A stretch of 64,000 bases of DNA from NCBI GenBank assembly GCA_002127285.1, contig NFUW01000002.1, positions 644,744-708,743 of the forward strand, in the 5' to 3' direction. The notes below the pieces were generated by a model. It was not told the origin of the DNA. It worked only from the letters and a program-made list of their open reading frames with translations, and did no database searches. The position numbers were made by a program, and so were the translations under genes. Of the stretch, positions 32,147 through 41,974 are shown piece after piece; position 1 is the stretch's first letter, and each line of letters opens with the position of its first letter. Origin of the DNA: Chitinophagaceae bacterium IBVUCB1. Lineage in GTDB: Bacteria > Bacteroidota > Bacteroidia > Chitinophagales > Chitinophagaceae.

Positions 32147-34543
32147 ATGCTGCAGGAAGCTACATCTACACAAACGGAAAGATTATCGTTCGACGAATTT
32201 AAGCTCGGTGTGCTGGAAGATTACCATCTCGCTGTTGCCAGCAGGGAAGCCAGCCTCATAGGGCGCAGAGAAGTGCTGACGGGCAAGGCGAAATTCGGCA
32301 TATTTGGCGATGGTAAAGAACTGGCGCAGATTGCCGTATCTAAATGTATGCAGCCGGGCGATATTCGTAGCGGTTATTACCGTGACCAAACCCTGATGTT
32401 TGCTACTGGCATGAGCGATATTGAAAAATTCTTCTCTCAACTATATGCCAACCCCAGTCTGGATAACGAACCTGCCACCGCAGGGCGTATGATGAACGGG
32501 CACTACGGTACACGCTGGCTGGATGCTAATGGCGACTGGATAGACCTGACACAAGACGTACACTCGTCCAGCGACATATCGCCCACGGCAGGGCAAATGG
32601 TACGCGCATTGGGGCTTGCATTCGCATCCAAGTGCTATCGCAATATACAAGAGTTGCAAACAGGCTTCGAGAAGTTTACCCGCAATGGCAACGAGGTAGT
32701 ATTCTGCACCATTGGCGATGCCTCTACATCCGAAGGGCTGTTTTGGGAAAGTGTCAACGCGGCAGGAGTGTTGCGTGTGCCGATGGCTATATTCGTTTGG
32801 GATGATGGCTATGGCATATCCGTACCCCGCAAATACCAAACCACCAAAAACTCTATATCAGAGGCATTGGCAGGTATGCAGTGGGACGAAGCTACAGGCG
32901 GCATCAATATATACCGTGTAAAGGGTTGGGACTATGCTGGTATGCTGGAAACCATACAGAAAGGTATAAACCGTGTTCGCGAAACACATATCCCCGCCAT
33001 CTTCCATGTACAAGAGGTAACACAACCACAAGGGCACTCCACATCGGGCAGCCACGAGCGTTATAAAAGCAAAGAAAGGCTGGAGTGGGAAAAAGAATGG
33101 GATTGCATAGCCAAGCTGCGCGATTTTATATTGGAAAATGAAATAGCCGCAGAAGAAGAGATACTGCGTATAGAAGATGATGCCAAGCAACAGGCACGAG
33201 AGGCTAAACAACGCGCGTGGGATAATTTCATCAACCCCATTAAAGAACAGATACAACAAGCAACACACCTCTGCAATCAGGTAGTGTATGAGGGCGGCCC
33301 TACAGCAGCTACCATTGCCGAAATGGTAACCAACCTCAATAGCATACGCGAACCCATCCGCAAAGATGTTATGCAAACCGTGCGCCGTGTACTAACCATG
33401 TGTACGGGCAATAGCGAGGCAGTACGCGGATTGCGCAATTTTTACGACTATCTGCTGCAAGATAACAGAGACAAATTCTCGTCTCACCTGCATAGCGAAA
33501 GCCGCCATAGTGCCATGAAGGTAACGGAAGTACCTGCAGTGTATATGCCTGACGGACAACAACTGAACGGCTACGAAATACTCAACAAATTCTTCGACCA
33601 TACATTTGCCACCAACCCAGCCGTAGTAGCGTTTGGCGAAGACCTTGGCAAGATTGGCGACGTAAATCAGGGCTTTGCAGGCTTGCAGGAAAAATATGGC
33701 GAGGGCAGGATTTTTGACGTAGGCATACGCGAGGCTACCATCATAGGGCAAGGCTTGGGTATGGCTATGCGTGGCCTACGCCCCATAGCAGAAATACAAT
33801 ATCTTGACTATTTATTGTATGGCCTGCAACCCCTGAGCGACGATGTGGCTACCATGCTATACCGCACCAAAGGCGGACAGAAATGCCCCCTGATAGTGCG
33901 TACACGCGGACACCGCTTAGAGGGTATATGGCATAGCGGTTCGCCCATAGGCATGATACTGAACAGCATACGCGGTATGTACCTGTGTGTGCCGCGTAAT
34001 ATGACGCAGGCGGCTGGTATGTACAACACCCTGCTGCAAAGCGACGAGCCCGGCATAGTAATAGAATGCCTGAATGGCTACCGCCTGAAGGAGAATGTGC
34101 CTGCCAACTTATCTACATACACTGTACCTTTTGGCATACCCGAAGTAGTACGTTACGGTACAGATGTTACCATCGTATCTTATGGCTCAACCCTGCGGGT
34201 GATAGAAGAAGCGATTATAAACTATCTGGAGCCTGCCGGCATCAGTTGCGAAGTAGTGGACGTACGTACCTTGCTGCCATTTGATATCAATAACATGATA
34301 CTGGAATCGTTGAAGAAAACAAACCACATTGTGTTTGTGGATGAAGACGTGCCGGGTGGTGCCAGTGCCTATATGTTCCAGCAAGTGATGGAAAAGCAAG
34401 GCGGTTACCGTTGGCTGGATGTGGCACCGCGTACCATTACCGCACAGGCACACCGCCCTGCCTATGCTACCGATGGCGACTACTTTTCAAAACCAAATGC
34501 AGAAGATATAGCAGCTATCATAAGCGAAATGATGGCAGAGTAA
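32147..34543 (+). CDS. 2-oxoacid dehydrogenase E1, alpha and beta subunits fused
   Basis: Thiamine-diphosphate enzyme of 798 residues that decarboxylates a 2-oxoacid and loads the acyl group on lipoyl-E2. The alpha part (about 1-430) has GDASTSEGLFWESVNAAG and VWDDGYGIS for cofactor binding; the beta part (about 465-798) starts MPDGQQLNGYEILNKFF and has FGEDLGKIGD, GIREATIIGQGLGMAMRGLRPIAE and the C-terminal transketolase domain. The similarity is to branched-chain (isovalerate-type) E1 rather than pyruvate E1, but the substrate is not certain. In most bacteria these are two genes; fusion is common in Bacteroidota. E2 and E3 are not in the window. Confidence 0.93.
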   Translation: MLQEATSTQTERLSFDEFKLGVLEDYHLAVASREASLIGRREVLTGKAKFGIFGDGKELAQIAVSKCMQPGDIRSGYYRDQTLMFATGMSDIEKFFSQLYANPSLDNEPATAGRMMNGHYGTRWLDANGDWIDLTQDVHSSSDISPTAGQMVRALGLAFASKCYRNIQELQTGFEKFTRNGNEVVFCTIGDASTSEGLFWESVNAAGVLRVPMAIFVWDDGYGISVPRKYQTTKNSISEALAGMQWDEATGGINIYRVKGWDYAGMLETIQKGINRVRETHIPAIFHVQEVTQPQGHSTSGSHERYKSKERLEWEKEWDCIAKLRDFILENEIAAEEEILRIEDDAKQQAREAKQRAWDNFINPIKEQIQQATHLCNQVVYEGGPTAATIAEMVTNLNSIREPIRKDVMQTVRRVLTMCTGNSEAVRGLRNFYDYLLQDNRDKFSSHLHSESRHSAMKVTEVPAVYMPDGQQLNGYEILNKFFDHTFATNPAVVAFGEDLGKIGDVNQGFAGLQEKYGEGRIFDVGIREATIIGQGLGMAMRGLRPIAEIQYLDYLLYGLQPLSDDVATMLYRTKGGQKCPLIVRTRGHRLEGIWHSGSPIGMILNSIRGMYLCVPRNMTQAAGMYNTLLQSDEPGIVIECLNGYRLKENVPANLSTYTVPFGIPEVVRYGTDVTIVSYGSTLRVIEEAIINYLEPAGISCEVVDVRTLLPFDINNMILESLKKTNHIVFVDEDVPGGASAYMFQQVMEKQGGYRWLDVAPRTITAQAHRPAYATDGDYFSKPNAEDIAAIISEMMAE

Positions 34544-34562
34544 CACTTATCTCATTTAGATA

Positions 34563-34594
34563 AAAAAAGCACCTCTTATATGGGGTGCTTTTTT
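34563..34594. terminator. Bidirectional terminator after the E1 gene
   Basis: AAAAAAGCACC (34563-34573) pairs with GGTGCTTTTTT (34584-34594). T-runs on both strands suit the converging E1 and glycosylase genes. Confidence 0.85.
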
Positions 34595-34595
34595 G

Positions 34596-35183
34596 TTATC
34601 TACTCACAAACTTATTATCTCTGATATAAAATCTGTATGGCAACAATGCATCTTCTTGCGCGTAAGCAATGCCTATTCGGGGCGTAGCCACTATATCTTT
34701 TATCACTATACCATCGTCGTGCAGGGTAATGATGCCTTTGTTTAGTGGCAAGCCTGTATGTGCAGTACGAATACCCAATGCCATGCTCATCGTACCCGGA
34801 CCTGCGGTTAGTTGCGGTGTTAGCTTCTGTTTATTACGGCGTTGCTGCATGGTGTCAATGCCTTTAACGGGTTCTATGGCACGTATCAGCACGGCATGTG
34901 GTATGTCTTTTACATTCGTTACTACGTTGAACAAATGATGAATACCATAGCATAGATATACATACGCTACTCCACCCTTAGCATACATCACTTCGGTACG
35001 ATTGGTGCGCCTGCCACCGTAAGCATGAGAAGCCTTATCTGCAATACCCGCATAGGCTTCTGTTTCTGTAATGATGCCCGATGTAGTTATGCCATCTGTT
35101 TTGGTAACAATCACTTTGCCAAGCAGTTCTTTGGCTATCTGCACTACATCTTCTCTTGTATAAAATGACGAAGGGAGTATCAT
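34596..35183 (-). CDS. DNA-3-methyladenine glycosylase (AAG/MPG family)
   Basis: Base-excision enzyme that flips and removes alkylated purines. About 195 residues from the ATG at 35183 ([23 protein letters not shown]); nine earlier codons are open but not family-like. Motifs: [52 protein letters not shown], of which the TEAY Glu is catalytic and the Tyr-containing loop intercalates, then VLIRAIEP and [14 protein letters not shown]. Complete. It converges with the E1 gene. Confidence 0.94.
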   Translation of the reverse strand: MILPSSFYTREDVVQIAKELLGKVIVTKTDGITTSGIITETEAYAGIADKASHAYGGRRTNRTEVMYAKGGVAYVYLCYGIHHLFNVVTNVKDIPHAVLIRAIEPVKGIDTMQQRRNKQKLTPQLTAGPGTMSMALGIRTAHTGLPLNKGIITLHDDGIVIKDIVATPRIGIAYAQEDALLPYRFYIRDNKFVSR

Positions 35184-35198
35184 ATAGTAAAGGTAGGT

Positions 35199-35332
35199 AA
35201 GCCCCTCCAACCTCGCCCAAGGGGAGGCTTTAAAAGCCAGATAAATTTATTGAACCGCAAAAACGCCAGCCTCAATGTTTGGAGTTCAATACATAATAAA
35301 TCTTCTCTTTGGGAGGGGTTTGGGGAGGCTTT
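35199..35332. repeat. Intergenic palindromic repeats around GCCCCTCC/GGGGAGGC
   Basis: AAGCCCCTCC at 35199 faces GGGGAGGCTT at 35221-35230, and a GGGAGGGGTTTGGGGAGGCTTTT block recurs at 35311-35332. They belong to the same type of GC-rich extragenic repeat as 24380 and 31730. Confidence 0.5.
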
Positions 35333-35346
35333 TGTATTTTAGCGCC

Positions 35347-36048
35347 ATGAGCAAGGGCATACTATACCTGATACCTGTACCCATAGCAGATGACGCACTG
35401 CATACAATGCCTGCGGAAGTATATAGCCATACAGCCGTACTGCAATACTATTTTGCAGAAAACGTACGCACGGCAAGGCGTTTCATCAAGTCGCTGCACA
35501 AGGATTTGGTAATAGAAAACATACAGTTTGCCGAGATAGATAAACATACTGGCGCTGATACCGCATTGCTGAAAAAATGGCTGAATGAGGGTAAAGACGT
35601 AGGTGTAATGAGTGAAGCTGGCTGCCCCGGCATTGCAGACCCCGGTGCAGAATTGGCAGGCATTGCACATGGTATAGGTGCTACGGTAGTGCCGCTTACA
35701 GGGCCATCGTCTATTGTACTATCGCTGATGGCATCGGGGCTTAACGGACAGTCTTTTGCTTTTAATGGCTACCTGCCTATCAAAGAGCCAATGCGTAGCC
35801 AAAAGCTAAAGGCATTAGAGGCATTATCTAAAAAAGAAAATCAGACACAACTGTTTATAGAAACACCCTATCGCAACAATCAGTTGCTTGATGAAATATT
35901 GAAGCATTGTGAAAACAATACAAGGCTTTGCATTGCAGTCAATTTATCTGCACCCGATAGCTATATCAAAACTAAAACCATTGGCGATTGGAAACAACAA
36001 AAGACAGCATTGCCTAAAGCGCCTGCCGTATTTTTATTACTGGCTTAG
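35347..36048 (+). CDS. RsmI-like tetrapyrrole-methylase-fold methyltransferase
   Basis: 233 residues from the ATG at 35347 (MSKGILYLIPVPIADDALHTM); an upstream extension of the frame lies in repeat sequence. The fold's motifs are seen: LYLIPVPI, FIKSLHKDL, VGVMSEAGCPGIADPGAELAGIAH, VPLTGPSSIVLSLMASGLNGQSFAFNGYLP and FIETPYRNNQLLDEIL. RsmI methylates the 2'-OH of C1402 of 16S rRNA using SAM. This short version lacks the C-terminal extension and differs in places (VPIADDALHT for PIGNLDDIT), so it may be a paralogue with another substrate. Its last four bases overlap the converging gene. Confidence 0.88.
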   Translation: MSKGILYLIPVPIADDALHTMPAEVYSHTAVLQYYFAENVRTARRFIKSLHKDLVIENIQFAEIDKHTGADTALLKKWLNEGKDVGVMSEAGCPGIADPGAELAGIAHGIGATVVPLTGPSSIVLSLMASGLNGQSFAFNGYLPIKEPMRSQKLKALEALSKKENQTQLFIETPYRNNQLLDEILKHCENNTRLCIAVNLSAPDSYIKTKTIGDWKQQKTALPKAPAVFLLLA

Positions 36049-36446
36049 TAAGTGGCATTTTCTACTTTCTCTATTCTATCTACTACATACTGCCCTTTCT
36101 CTGCGTTTTGTTTGTTGTAGTTTTCACCACGCCAAGGCAGGTTTTTGCGGTATTGTACATAGTGCAGGCGTACAATTTTCCCTAAGCAATGCTGAAGGCT
36201 GTCTGCCACTTTGGGATCATCTACACTGAAGTAATAATACTGCGAGTTGATAGCCGCACCACGCTGCCCAAAGCCAAGCTGTATCATTTCGCCCTCGTGG
36301 GTTTTAAACACATTGCCCTTGCGAGAGAATTTTTGCAACACACCTTCTCTGCTACCCTCACTATAGGGGTTGTAGTAAAACCAATAGACATACCCCGTAA
36401 CAAACAACAGTATTACCAATATGGATATGAATGTAACCTTGCGCAT
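36045..36446 (-). CDS. Membrane-anchored hypothetical protein
   Basis: 133 residues. One N-terminal membrane segment (5-24, VTFISILVILLFVTGYVYWF) is followed by a basic soluble domain with probable beta strands (GVLQKFSRKGNVFKTHEGEMIQLGF, VRLHYVQYRKNLPWRGENYN). Family not recognised. It overlaps the methylase stop by four bases tail to tail. Confidence 0.78.
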   Translation of the reverse strand: MRKVTFISILVILLFVTGYVYWFYYNPYSEGSREGVLQKFSRKGNVFKTHEGEMIQLGFGQRGAAINSQYYYFSVDDPKVADSLQHCLGKIVRLHYVQYRKNLPWRGENYNKQNAEKGQYVVDRIEKVENATY

Positions 36447-36498
36447 AGTATCTGTTTAGTTTAAAATTAATAAAAACAAGCTGTACGCAGCATGATAT

Positions 36499-37635
36499 TT
36501 ATCTTAGTTTTCTGCCCTTCCACTTGTACACACCTACAAAGCCAAGCAAGCCTGCCAATACGATGTATAACATATGCAAGGGTTGCAGCAGCGGGAAGTA
36601 GCGCAACTGTCTGCGTTTGCCAAAGAATTTAGCAACGGGCAACAGATAGTATATCTCTACTTCTGTTTTTACCAACAGCATACTTACAAATAACAACAGG
36701 TAATGTGTATGGAAGATGCCTGCAATAGCTATAATAAGCAACAATACATTGTACAGATACACCAGCATCAATATAGCTGTCAGTCGTTTATCATCATATT
36801 TGCCCGATTTGGAAGCCCAGCGTATGCGTTGCTGCAAAAAGCTACTCCAGTCGGGTTGTGGTGCGGTGCTTACGATTGCTTCTGTTGATTTCAAGTAACT
36901 GATACGTGTAGGGTATGCATAGCGCATCTTCATCATCAGCAAAAAGTCGTCGCCCGATGCCAAGTGGTCTATACCCTTGTATCCATCTACCGCATTATAT
37001 GCTGCTTTGGTAAATGCAAGGTTTGCACCATTACTCATATTACCCAACCCCAGTCTATGCGATGCTGCTGTTATGCCCTGCATACTCATAAAATCGAGCG
37101 ACTGAAATAATTGCACCACACTATCGTTGCATGTAAAATCTACAGGTGCTACTATCATTACGGCTTGCTGCTGCTCGTATATGGCAGCCATGTTGTGCAG
37201 CCATTGATTGGCGGCAGTACAATCCGCGTCGGTGGTAATAATCAACTCACCTTTTGCAAGAGCTATGCCCAACGATAGGGCTTTCTTTTTATAGGCTATG
37301 GTCGTATCGGCAGGATGGTCTGCCATTTGTATGCACCGTACGTTGGGGTGTTTATATTGCTTTACGATGGCGGCTGTATCGTCTTCAGAGTGGTCGTCTA
37401 TTACTATTATTTCATACAGTTCTTTGGGGTATTCTTGTGCCAGTATAGCCTCTATACATTTGCCAATATTATCTGCTTCGTTTCGGGCAGGTATTATAAT
37501 GCTAATTTTAGTTTGAGGCACGTGGTTTGGTGCACTAAAGACAGGTTGTGTTTGCCATCCCTTTCGGTATAGCAGCATCAGCGTAGCATATAGCAAGGTC
37601 ATAACGACCGATATGATAATTACAAACGACATCAT
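36499..37635 (-). CDS. Membrane glycosyltransferase, family 2
   Basis: 378 residues. One N-terminal membrane segment, then a GT-A domain: ISIIIPARNEADNIGKCIEAILAQ, VIDDHSEDDT, ITTDADC (metal-binding DxD), SGDDFLLMMKM and the processive-type QQRIRW motif, then two or three C-terminal membrane segments. The layout resembles enzymes that extend or decorate surface polysaccharides or lipids; the sugar is unknown. Its ATG overlaps the stop of the upstream hydrolase gene as ATGA, so the two are translationally coupled. Confidence 0.92.
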   Translation of the reverse strand: MMSFVIIISVVMTLLYATLMLLYRKGWQTQPVFSAPNHVPQTKISIIIPARNEADNIGKCIEAILAQEYPKELYEIIVIDDHSEDDTAAIVKQYKHPNVRCIQMADHPADTTIAYKKKALSLGIALAKGELIITTDADCTAANQWLHNMAAIYEQQQAVMIVAPVDFTCNDSVVQLFQSLDFMSMQGITAASHRLGLGNMSNGANLAFTKAAYNAVDGYKGIDHLASGDDFLLMMKMRYAYPTRISYLKSTEAIVSTAPQPDWSSFLQQRIRWASKSGKYDDKRLTAILMLVYLYNVLLLIIAIAGIFHTHYLLLFVSMLLVKTEVEIYYLLPVAKFFGKRRQLRYFPLLQPLHMLYIVLAGLLGFVGVYKWKGRKLR

Positions 37636-38450
37636 CCGTTAAGTGATTTAGCAATCACGGGTAGCGTGTCTTTATCTATCAGTGCGTGTCCTTTGTCCAA
37701 TATATACAGTTCTATATGTGCGTTATGCAGAATTTTCCTAAACCTCTCGGCTAAAGATACAGGTATTACCCTATCATGCTTACCCATATAAACAGATACA
37801 GGGATAGAATGTTGATTGAATATGCCCCTCAGCTTTTTATAATCGGGCAATATGAGCGACATACAAGGCCATACTTTCAGCAAAAAATAGCGTTCATCTT
37901 CCTCGTGCAGGTATTGCATGGCAAATTTGTGGTGCGATGCATCAATCAGTTTACGCCTTTTAGCCCAATTGACTATGGGCATATACCTATGAGGCGCAGA
38001 CAAGAAACTGCGAAACAAATACCTGCCGGATGTAGTACGTGTAACGAAATAATAAAAAGTATTGAACGTAAGCCCATCAGATGCCAGCAGTACGATGTCG
38101 CTTATTTTATCAGGCATTAGCTCTGCTATCTTCAGGCATACCCTGCCACCCATACTATAGCCCATCAGCGATAGTTGTGTACATCCATGTATTTGCAATA
38201 GCTGCGATACCAATAATTGCAGATGCGTATTATCTAAGTGTACCCCATCTGTCCAATGGCTTTTGCCATGGTGTGGCAGGTCTATGCTCACAATTGTATA
38301 GTCGGGTAGGTAATCGGCAAATGGCATAAACATCGTAGCCTCATTACCATAACCATGAAAAGCAACCAATAGCTTGCTACCCTTGCCTGTACGCAGGTAG
38401 TGTAGTTTTTCTTTACCCAACTCTATGTATGCTGTCTGTATATCCGACAT
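37632..38450 (-). CDS. Alpha/beta hydrolase
   Basis: 272 residues, no signal peptide. Catalytic triad motifs: oxyanion FHGYGNE (31-37), nucleophile elbow GYSMGG, Asp in YMGKHDRVIP and His in DKGHALIDKD. The substrate cannot be told. First gene of a coupled pair with the glycosyltransferase, so a lipid or acyl-sugar substrate is possible (inference). Confidence 0.92.
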   Translation of the reverse strand: MSDIQTAYIELGKEKLHYLRTGKGSKLLVAFHGYGNEATMFMPFADYLPDYTIVSIDLPHHGKSHWTDGVHLDNTHLQLLVSQLLQIHGCTQLSLMGYSMGGRVCLKIAELMPDKISDIVLLASDGLTFNTFYYFVTRTTSGRYLFRSFLSAPHRYMPIVNWAKRRKLIDASHHKFAMQYLHEEDERYFLLKVWPCMSLILPDYKKLRGIFNQHSIPVSVYMGKHDRVIPVSLAERFRKILHNAHIELYILDKGHALIDKDTLPVIAKSLNG

Positions 38451-38463
38451 CTTGTATCTGAGC

Positions 38464-38471
38464 CAAAAATA
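38464..38471 (-). promoter_or_regulatory. -7 element of the hydrolase-glycosyltransferase unit
   Basis: Minus-strand TATTTTTG, an exact TAnnTTTG match, 13 bases before the ATG. Confidence 0.4.
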
Positions 38472-38553
38472 ATCAAAGGCAACACTTATTTAACATAGTA
38501 TTTTAACACCATTGCCCGATAATAAATAGTAAATTTATACAAACGACGATGTT

Positions 38554-40335
38554 ATGGAAGTACAGGCCAAAAACACATTAACGGGCGGCGCATTCCTCAT
38601 TCAACCATCTGATGCTGCCAATACGTTTACTCCCGAAGATTTTAGCGAAGAACAAAAACTGATAGAGCAAACCTGCAACGAATTTCTGGATAAAGAAGTG
38701 ATACCCCGCTTGCTGGATATTGACAAACAAGAAGCAGGGCTAATGCCTTCTTTGCTGGATAAAGCGGGTGAATTGGGCTTGTTGGGTGCAGCATTCCCCG
38801 AAAAATACGGTGGCTTGGGCGAAGACTTTGTAACTGCTACGCTCATAAACGAAGCATTGGGTGGCGGTCATTCTTTTGCCGTAGCGATGGCTGCGCATAA
38901 TGGTATCGGTTCATTGCCCATACTCTATTTCGGTACGGAAGAACAGAAACAAAAATACATACCCAAACTGGCTACGGGTGAAATGAAAGGCGCGTATGCC
39001 CTTACAGAACCCAACTCGGGCTCTGATGCTTTGGGTGCAAAGACAACTGCTACCCTATCTGCTGATGGTAAACACTACCAGATAAACGGACAAAAAATAT
39101 GGATAACCAACGCAGGCTTTGCAGATGTATTCACCGTATTTGCTAAGATAGATGGCGATAAGTTCACCGCGTTTATCGTTGACCGCAATACCGAGGGGCT
39201 CAGCTTTGGCGAGGAAGAACACAAAATGGGCATCAAAGGCTCCAGCACAAGACAGTTGTTTTTTGAAAACTGTAAAGTACCTGTAGAAAACGTATTGGGC
39301 GAAATAGGCAGAGGACATATCATCGCGTTCAACATACTGAACATCGGCAGGCTGAAACTTTGTGCTGCCGCTTTGGGTGGAGCCAAACGTGCCATGAATA
39401 CATCGCTTGTGTATGCTACCACTCGGGAACAGTTTAAGACACCCATCGTGCAGTTTGGTGCTATACAACACAAACTGTCAGAGATGGCTATAAAAACGTT
39501 TGCTACCGATGCCGCACTATACCGCACTGCCAAATGGGTAGCTGATAAAGAGCATGAACTGGAAGCTGCTGGCAAACCCGATAGCGAAACACTGCTGGGT
39601 GCTGCCGAAGAATACGCCATAGAATGTGCTATGCTGAAAGTGATAGGCTCTGAAACGTTGGACTATATTGTAGATGAAGGGGTGCAGATACACGGCGGCA
39701 ATGGCTTTTCGGACGAATACAATATATCACGCGCATACAGAGACAGCCGCATCAACAGGATATTTGAGGGCACGAATGAGATAAACAGGCTACTGACATT
39801 GGATATGTACCTGAAACGTGCTATTAAAGGACGCATCAACCTGATGGCACCTGCTATGGCTATACAGAAAGAACTGATGGGCATACCCGAGTTTGGTGAA
39901 GATGATACGCCTTTTGCTGCTGAGCTGAAAGCGATAGCCAACTTTAAGAAAGCAGCCCTTATGTGCGCTGGTGCTGCCGTACAAAAGCTGATGATGAAAA
40001 TTGAACAAGAGCAGGAAGTGCTGATGTACCTCGCCGATATGGTGATGGATACTTTCCTTGCAGAGAGTGCCCTGCTACGAGCCATGAAGATGCAGGCAAA
40101 TAACCATGAACACGCTGCCCTTGCCGTAGATGCTGCAATGGTATTGATAGCAGATACGGCAGATAAGGTAAACCACGCCGGCAAAAATGCAGTGAATGCA
40201 TTTGCAGATGGTGATGAACTACGCATGATGTTGCTTGGGTTGAAACGCTTTACCAAAACCAATAGCTTCAACACTAAAGAGGCAAGGCGCAGGATAGCGG
40301 CTAAGATGGTTGAAAAGCAGCGTTATTTCTTTTAG
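38554..40335 (+). CDS. Acyl-CoA dehydrogenase, long (VLCAD/ACAD9-like) form
   Basis: FAD enzyme for the first step of fatty-acid beta-oxidation. 593 residues: the usual 380-residue core plus a helical C-terminal extension of about 180, as in very-long-chain enzymes. Motifs: [44 protein letters not shown], then in the C-terminal core [15 protein letters not shown], the catalytic-type Glu region [40 protein letters not shown]. Complete. Stands alone between divergent and tandem neighbours. Confidence 0.95.
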   Translation: MEVQAKNTLTGGAFLIQPSDAANTFTPEDFSEEQKLIEQTCNEFLDKEVIPRLLDIDKQEAGLMPSLLDKAGELGLLGAAFPEKYGGLGEDFVTATLINEALGGGHSFAVAMAAHNGIGSLPILYFGTEEQKQKYIPKLATGEMKGAYALTEPNSGSDALGAKTTATLSADGKHYQINGQKIWITNAGFADVFTVFAKIDGDKFTAFIVDRNTEGLSFGEEEHKMGIKGSSTRQLFFENCKVPVENVLGEIGRGHIIAFNILNIGRLKLCAAALGGAKRAMNTSLVYATTREQFKTPIVQFGAIQHKLSEMAIKTFATDAALYRTAKWVADKEHELEAAGKPDSETLLGAAEEYAIECAMLKVIGSETLDYIVDEGVQIHGGNGFSDEYNISRAYRDSRINRIFEGTNEINRLLTLDMYLKRAIKGRINLMAPAMAIQKELMGIPEFGEDDTPFAAELKAIANFKKAALMCAGAAVQKLMMKIEQEQEVLMYLADMVMDTFLAESALLRAMKMQANNHEHAALAVDAAMVLIADTADKVNHAGKNAVNAFADGDELRMMLLGLKRFTKTNSFNTKEARRRIAAKMVEKQRYFF

Positions 40336-40370
40336 GTAATACCCGATACAATCAAAAATCGTTATAAATT

Positions 40371-40395
40371 AGCCCTGTACTATTCAGGGCTTTTA
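40371..40395 (+). terminator. Terminator or attenuator between the acyl-CoA dehydrogenase and HerA-like genes
   Basis: AGCCCTG (40371-40377) pairs with CAGGGCT (40385-40391), followed by TTTTA, 20 bases before the next ATG. Confidence 0.6.
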
Positions 40396-40414
40396 CATTA
40401 TCAAATAACAACAA

Positions 40415-41971
40415 ATGGCAGACAAGCAACAATTCATAGCAGACATCAATGGCGGATATACTTTCAAAGGTTCATCTATATTATTAGGTAAAGCTATGCT
40501 GAATGGTGAGCTTGTACCGGAAGCTACTGTTGCTGCACCCTTGAAAACCATGAACCGCCACGGGCTGATAAGCGGCGCAACAGGTACTGGTAAAACCAAA
40601 ACCCTGCAAGTGCTGGCAGAAAGCCTGAGCGATGCCAGTGTACCCGTATTGCTGATGGATATAAAAGGCGACTTGAGTGGTATTGCCGCGCAAGGTACTG
40701 CCAACGATAAAATAAACGACCGTGTGCAGCGTATGGGTATCAGCTATGCACCGTCTGCCTATACTGTAGAATTATTATCGTTGAGTAACGAGCCGGGGGT
40801 GAGGTTACGAGCTACGGTTACTGAATTTGGGCCTGTGTTGCTATCTAAAATATTGGGGCTAAACAGCACACAAGAGAGTATCCTATCTATGCTGTTTAAA
40901 TACTGCGACGACCACGAAATGCCGCTGCTCGATTTGAAAGACTTGCAAAAAACATTGCAATGGGCTGCTAACGAGGGTAAGGATGAACTAAGCGAAGCCT
41001 ACGGCAATATATCGCCTGCATCTGTAGGTACTATTATGCGCAAAGTGATAGAACTGCAACAACAAGGGGCAGATGTGTTCTTTGGTGAAAAATCTTTTGA
41101 TGTGGACGACCTGATGCGCATCAGCGACGATGGCAGAGGTATGATAAGCATCGTACGTGTTACCGACCTGCAAGACCGCCCTAAGCTGTTCTCTACTTTC
41201 ATGCTGCAATTATTATCAGAATTATATGCATCGCTACCCGAAGCAGGCGACCTTGACCAGCCCAAACTGGTGATGTTTATTGACGAGGCGCACCTGATAT
41301 TTTCTGATGCTAATGAAGTGCTAATAAACCAATTAGAAACCGTCATTAAACTGATACGCTCTAAAGGTGTAGGTATATTCTTCTGCACACAAAACCCGCA
41401 AGACATAGCGCAAGCTGTACTTAGTCAGCTTGGACTGAAGATACAACACGCACTGCGCGCCTTTACCGCCAACGATCGCAAAGACATAAAACTGGCAGCA
41501 GCCAACTACCCAGATAGTGCGTATTACCAAACCGAAGACCTGATAACACAACTGGGTATTGGTGAGGCATTGGTAACATTACTGAATGAAAAAGGTATCC
41601 CTACCCCATTGGTAGCTACGATGCTTTGCCCACCACGCAGCCGTATGGATGTGCTGACAGAACAAGAGATAACCAACCTCGTCAATAAATCGGCATTAGT
41701 AGCAACGTATAATAAAACAGAAGACCGTGAAAGTGCCTACGAAATACTGACTAAAAAACTAACCGCTGCTAAAGAAGAAGCACAAGAAGAAACAGCAAGC
41801 AAAACAAAAAGCAAACAGGCAGAAGAAAAAAGCTTGGTAGAAACAATTACAGACAACCCCGTAGCACGCAGCATGATGCGTACTGCTGGTAATATACTGG
41901 TACGCGGTTTATTGGGCTCACTCGGCTTGGGTGGCACTACATCTCGCAGAAAGAAAAAGAGCTTCTTTTAG
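40415..41971 (+). CDS. HerA-like ATPase (DUF853 family)
   Basis: 518-residue hexameric-type P-loop ATPase. Walker A GATGTGKT (48-55), an Asp-rich strand VLLMDIKGDLSG, Walker B LVMFIDEAHLIF and an Arg-finger-like IRSKGVGIFFCTQNPQDI place it in the FtsK/HerA group. The C-terminus has a Lys/Glu-rich linker and RSMMRTAGNILVRGLLGSLGLG, ending in a basic tail. DUF853 proteins are widespread but their role, possibly DNA processing or translocation, is unproven. No NurA partner lies nearby. Confidence 0.9.
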   Translation: MADKQQFIADINGGYTFKGSSILLGKAMLNGELVPEATVAAPLKTMNRHGLISGATGTGKTKTLQVLAESLSDASVPVLLMDIKGDLSGIAAQGTANDKINDRVQRMGISYAPSAYTVELLSLSNEPGVRLRATVTEFGPVLLSKILGLNSTQESILSMLFKYCDDHEMPLLDLKDLQKTLQWAANEGKDELSEAYGNISPASVGTIMRKVIELQQQGADVFFGEKSFDVDDLMRISDDGRGMISIVRVTDLQDRPKLFSTFMLQLLSELYASLPEAGDLDQPKLVMFIDEAHLIFSDANEVLINQLETVIKLIRSKGVGIFFCTQNPQDIAQAVLSQLGLKIQHALRAFTANDRKDIKLAAANYPDSAYYQTEDLITQLGIGEALVTLLNEKGIPTPLVATMLCPPRSRMDVLTEQEITNLVNKSALVATYNKTEDRESAYEILTKKLTAAKEEAQEETASKTKSKQAEEKSLVETITDNPVARSMMRTAGNILVRGLLGSLGLGGTTSRRKKKSFF

Positions 41972-41974
41972 AAA

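Noticed and set aside
32858-33376. 172-codon frame opposite the fused E1 gene
   Set aside because: Antisense shadow rich in Cys, Phe and Tyr; E1 cofactor motifs occupy the other strand.
39663-40274. 203-codon frame opposite the acyl-CoA dehydrogenase
   Set aside because: Ser/Ala/Ile-rich shadow of the helical C-terminal extension; no start context.
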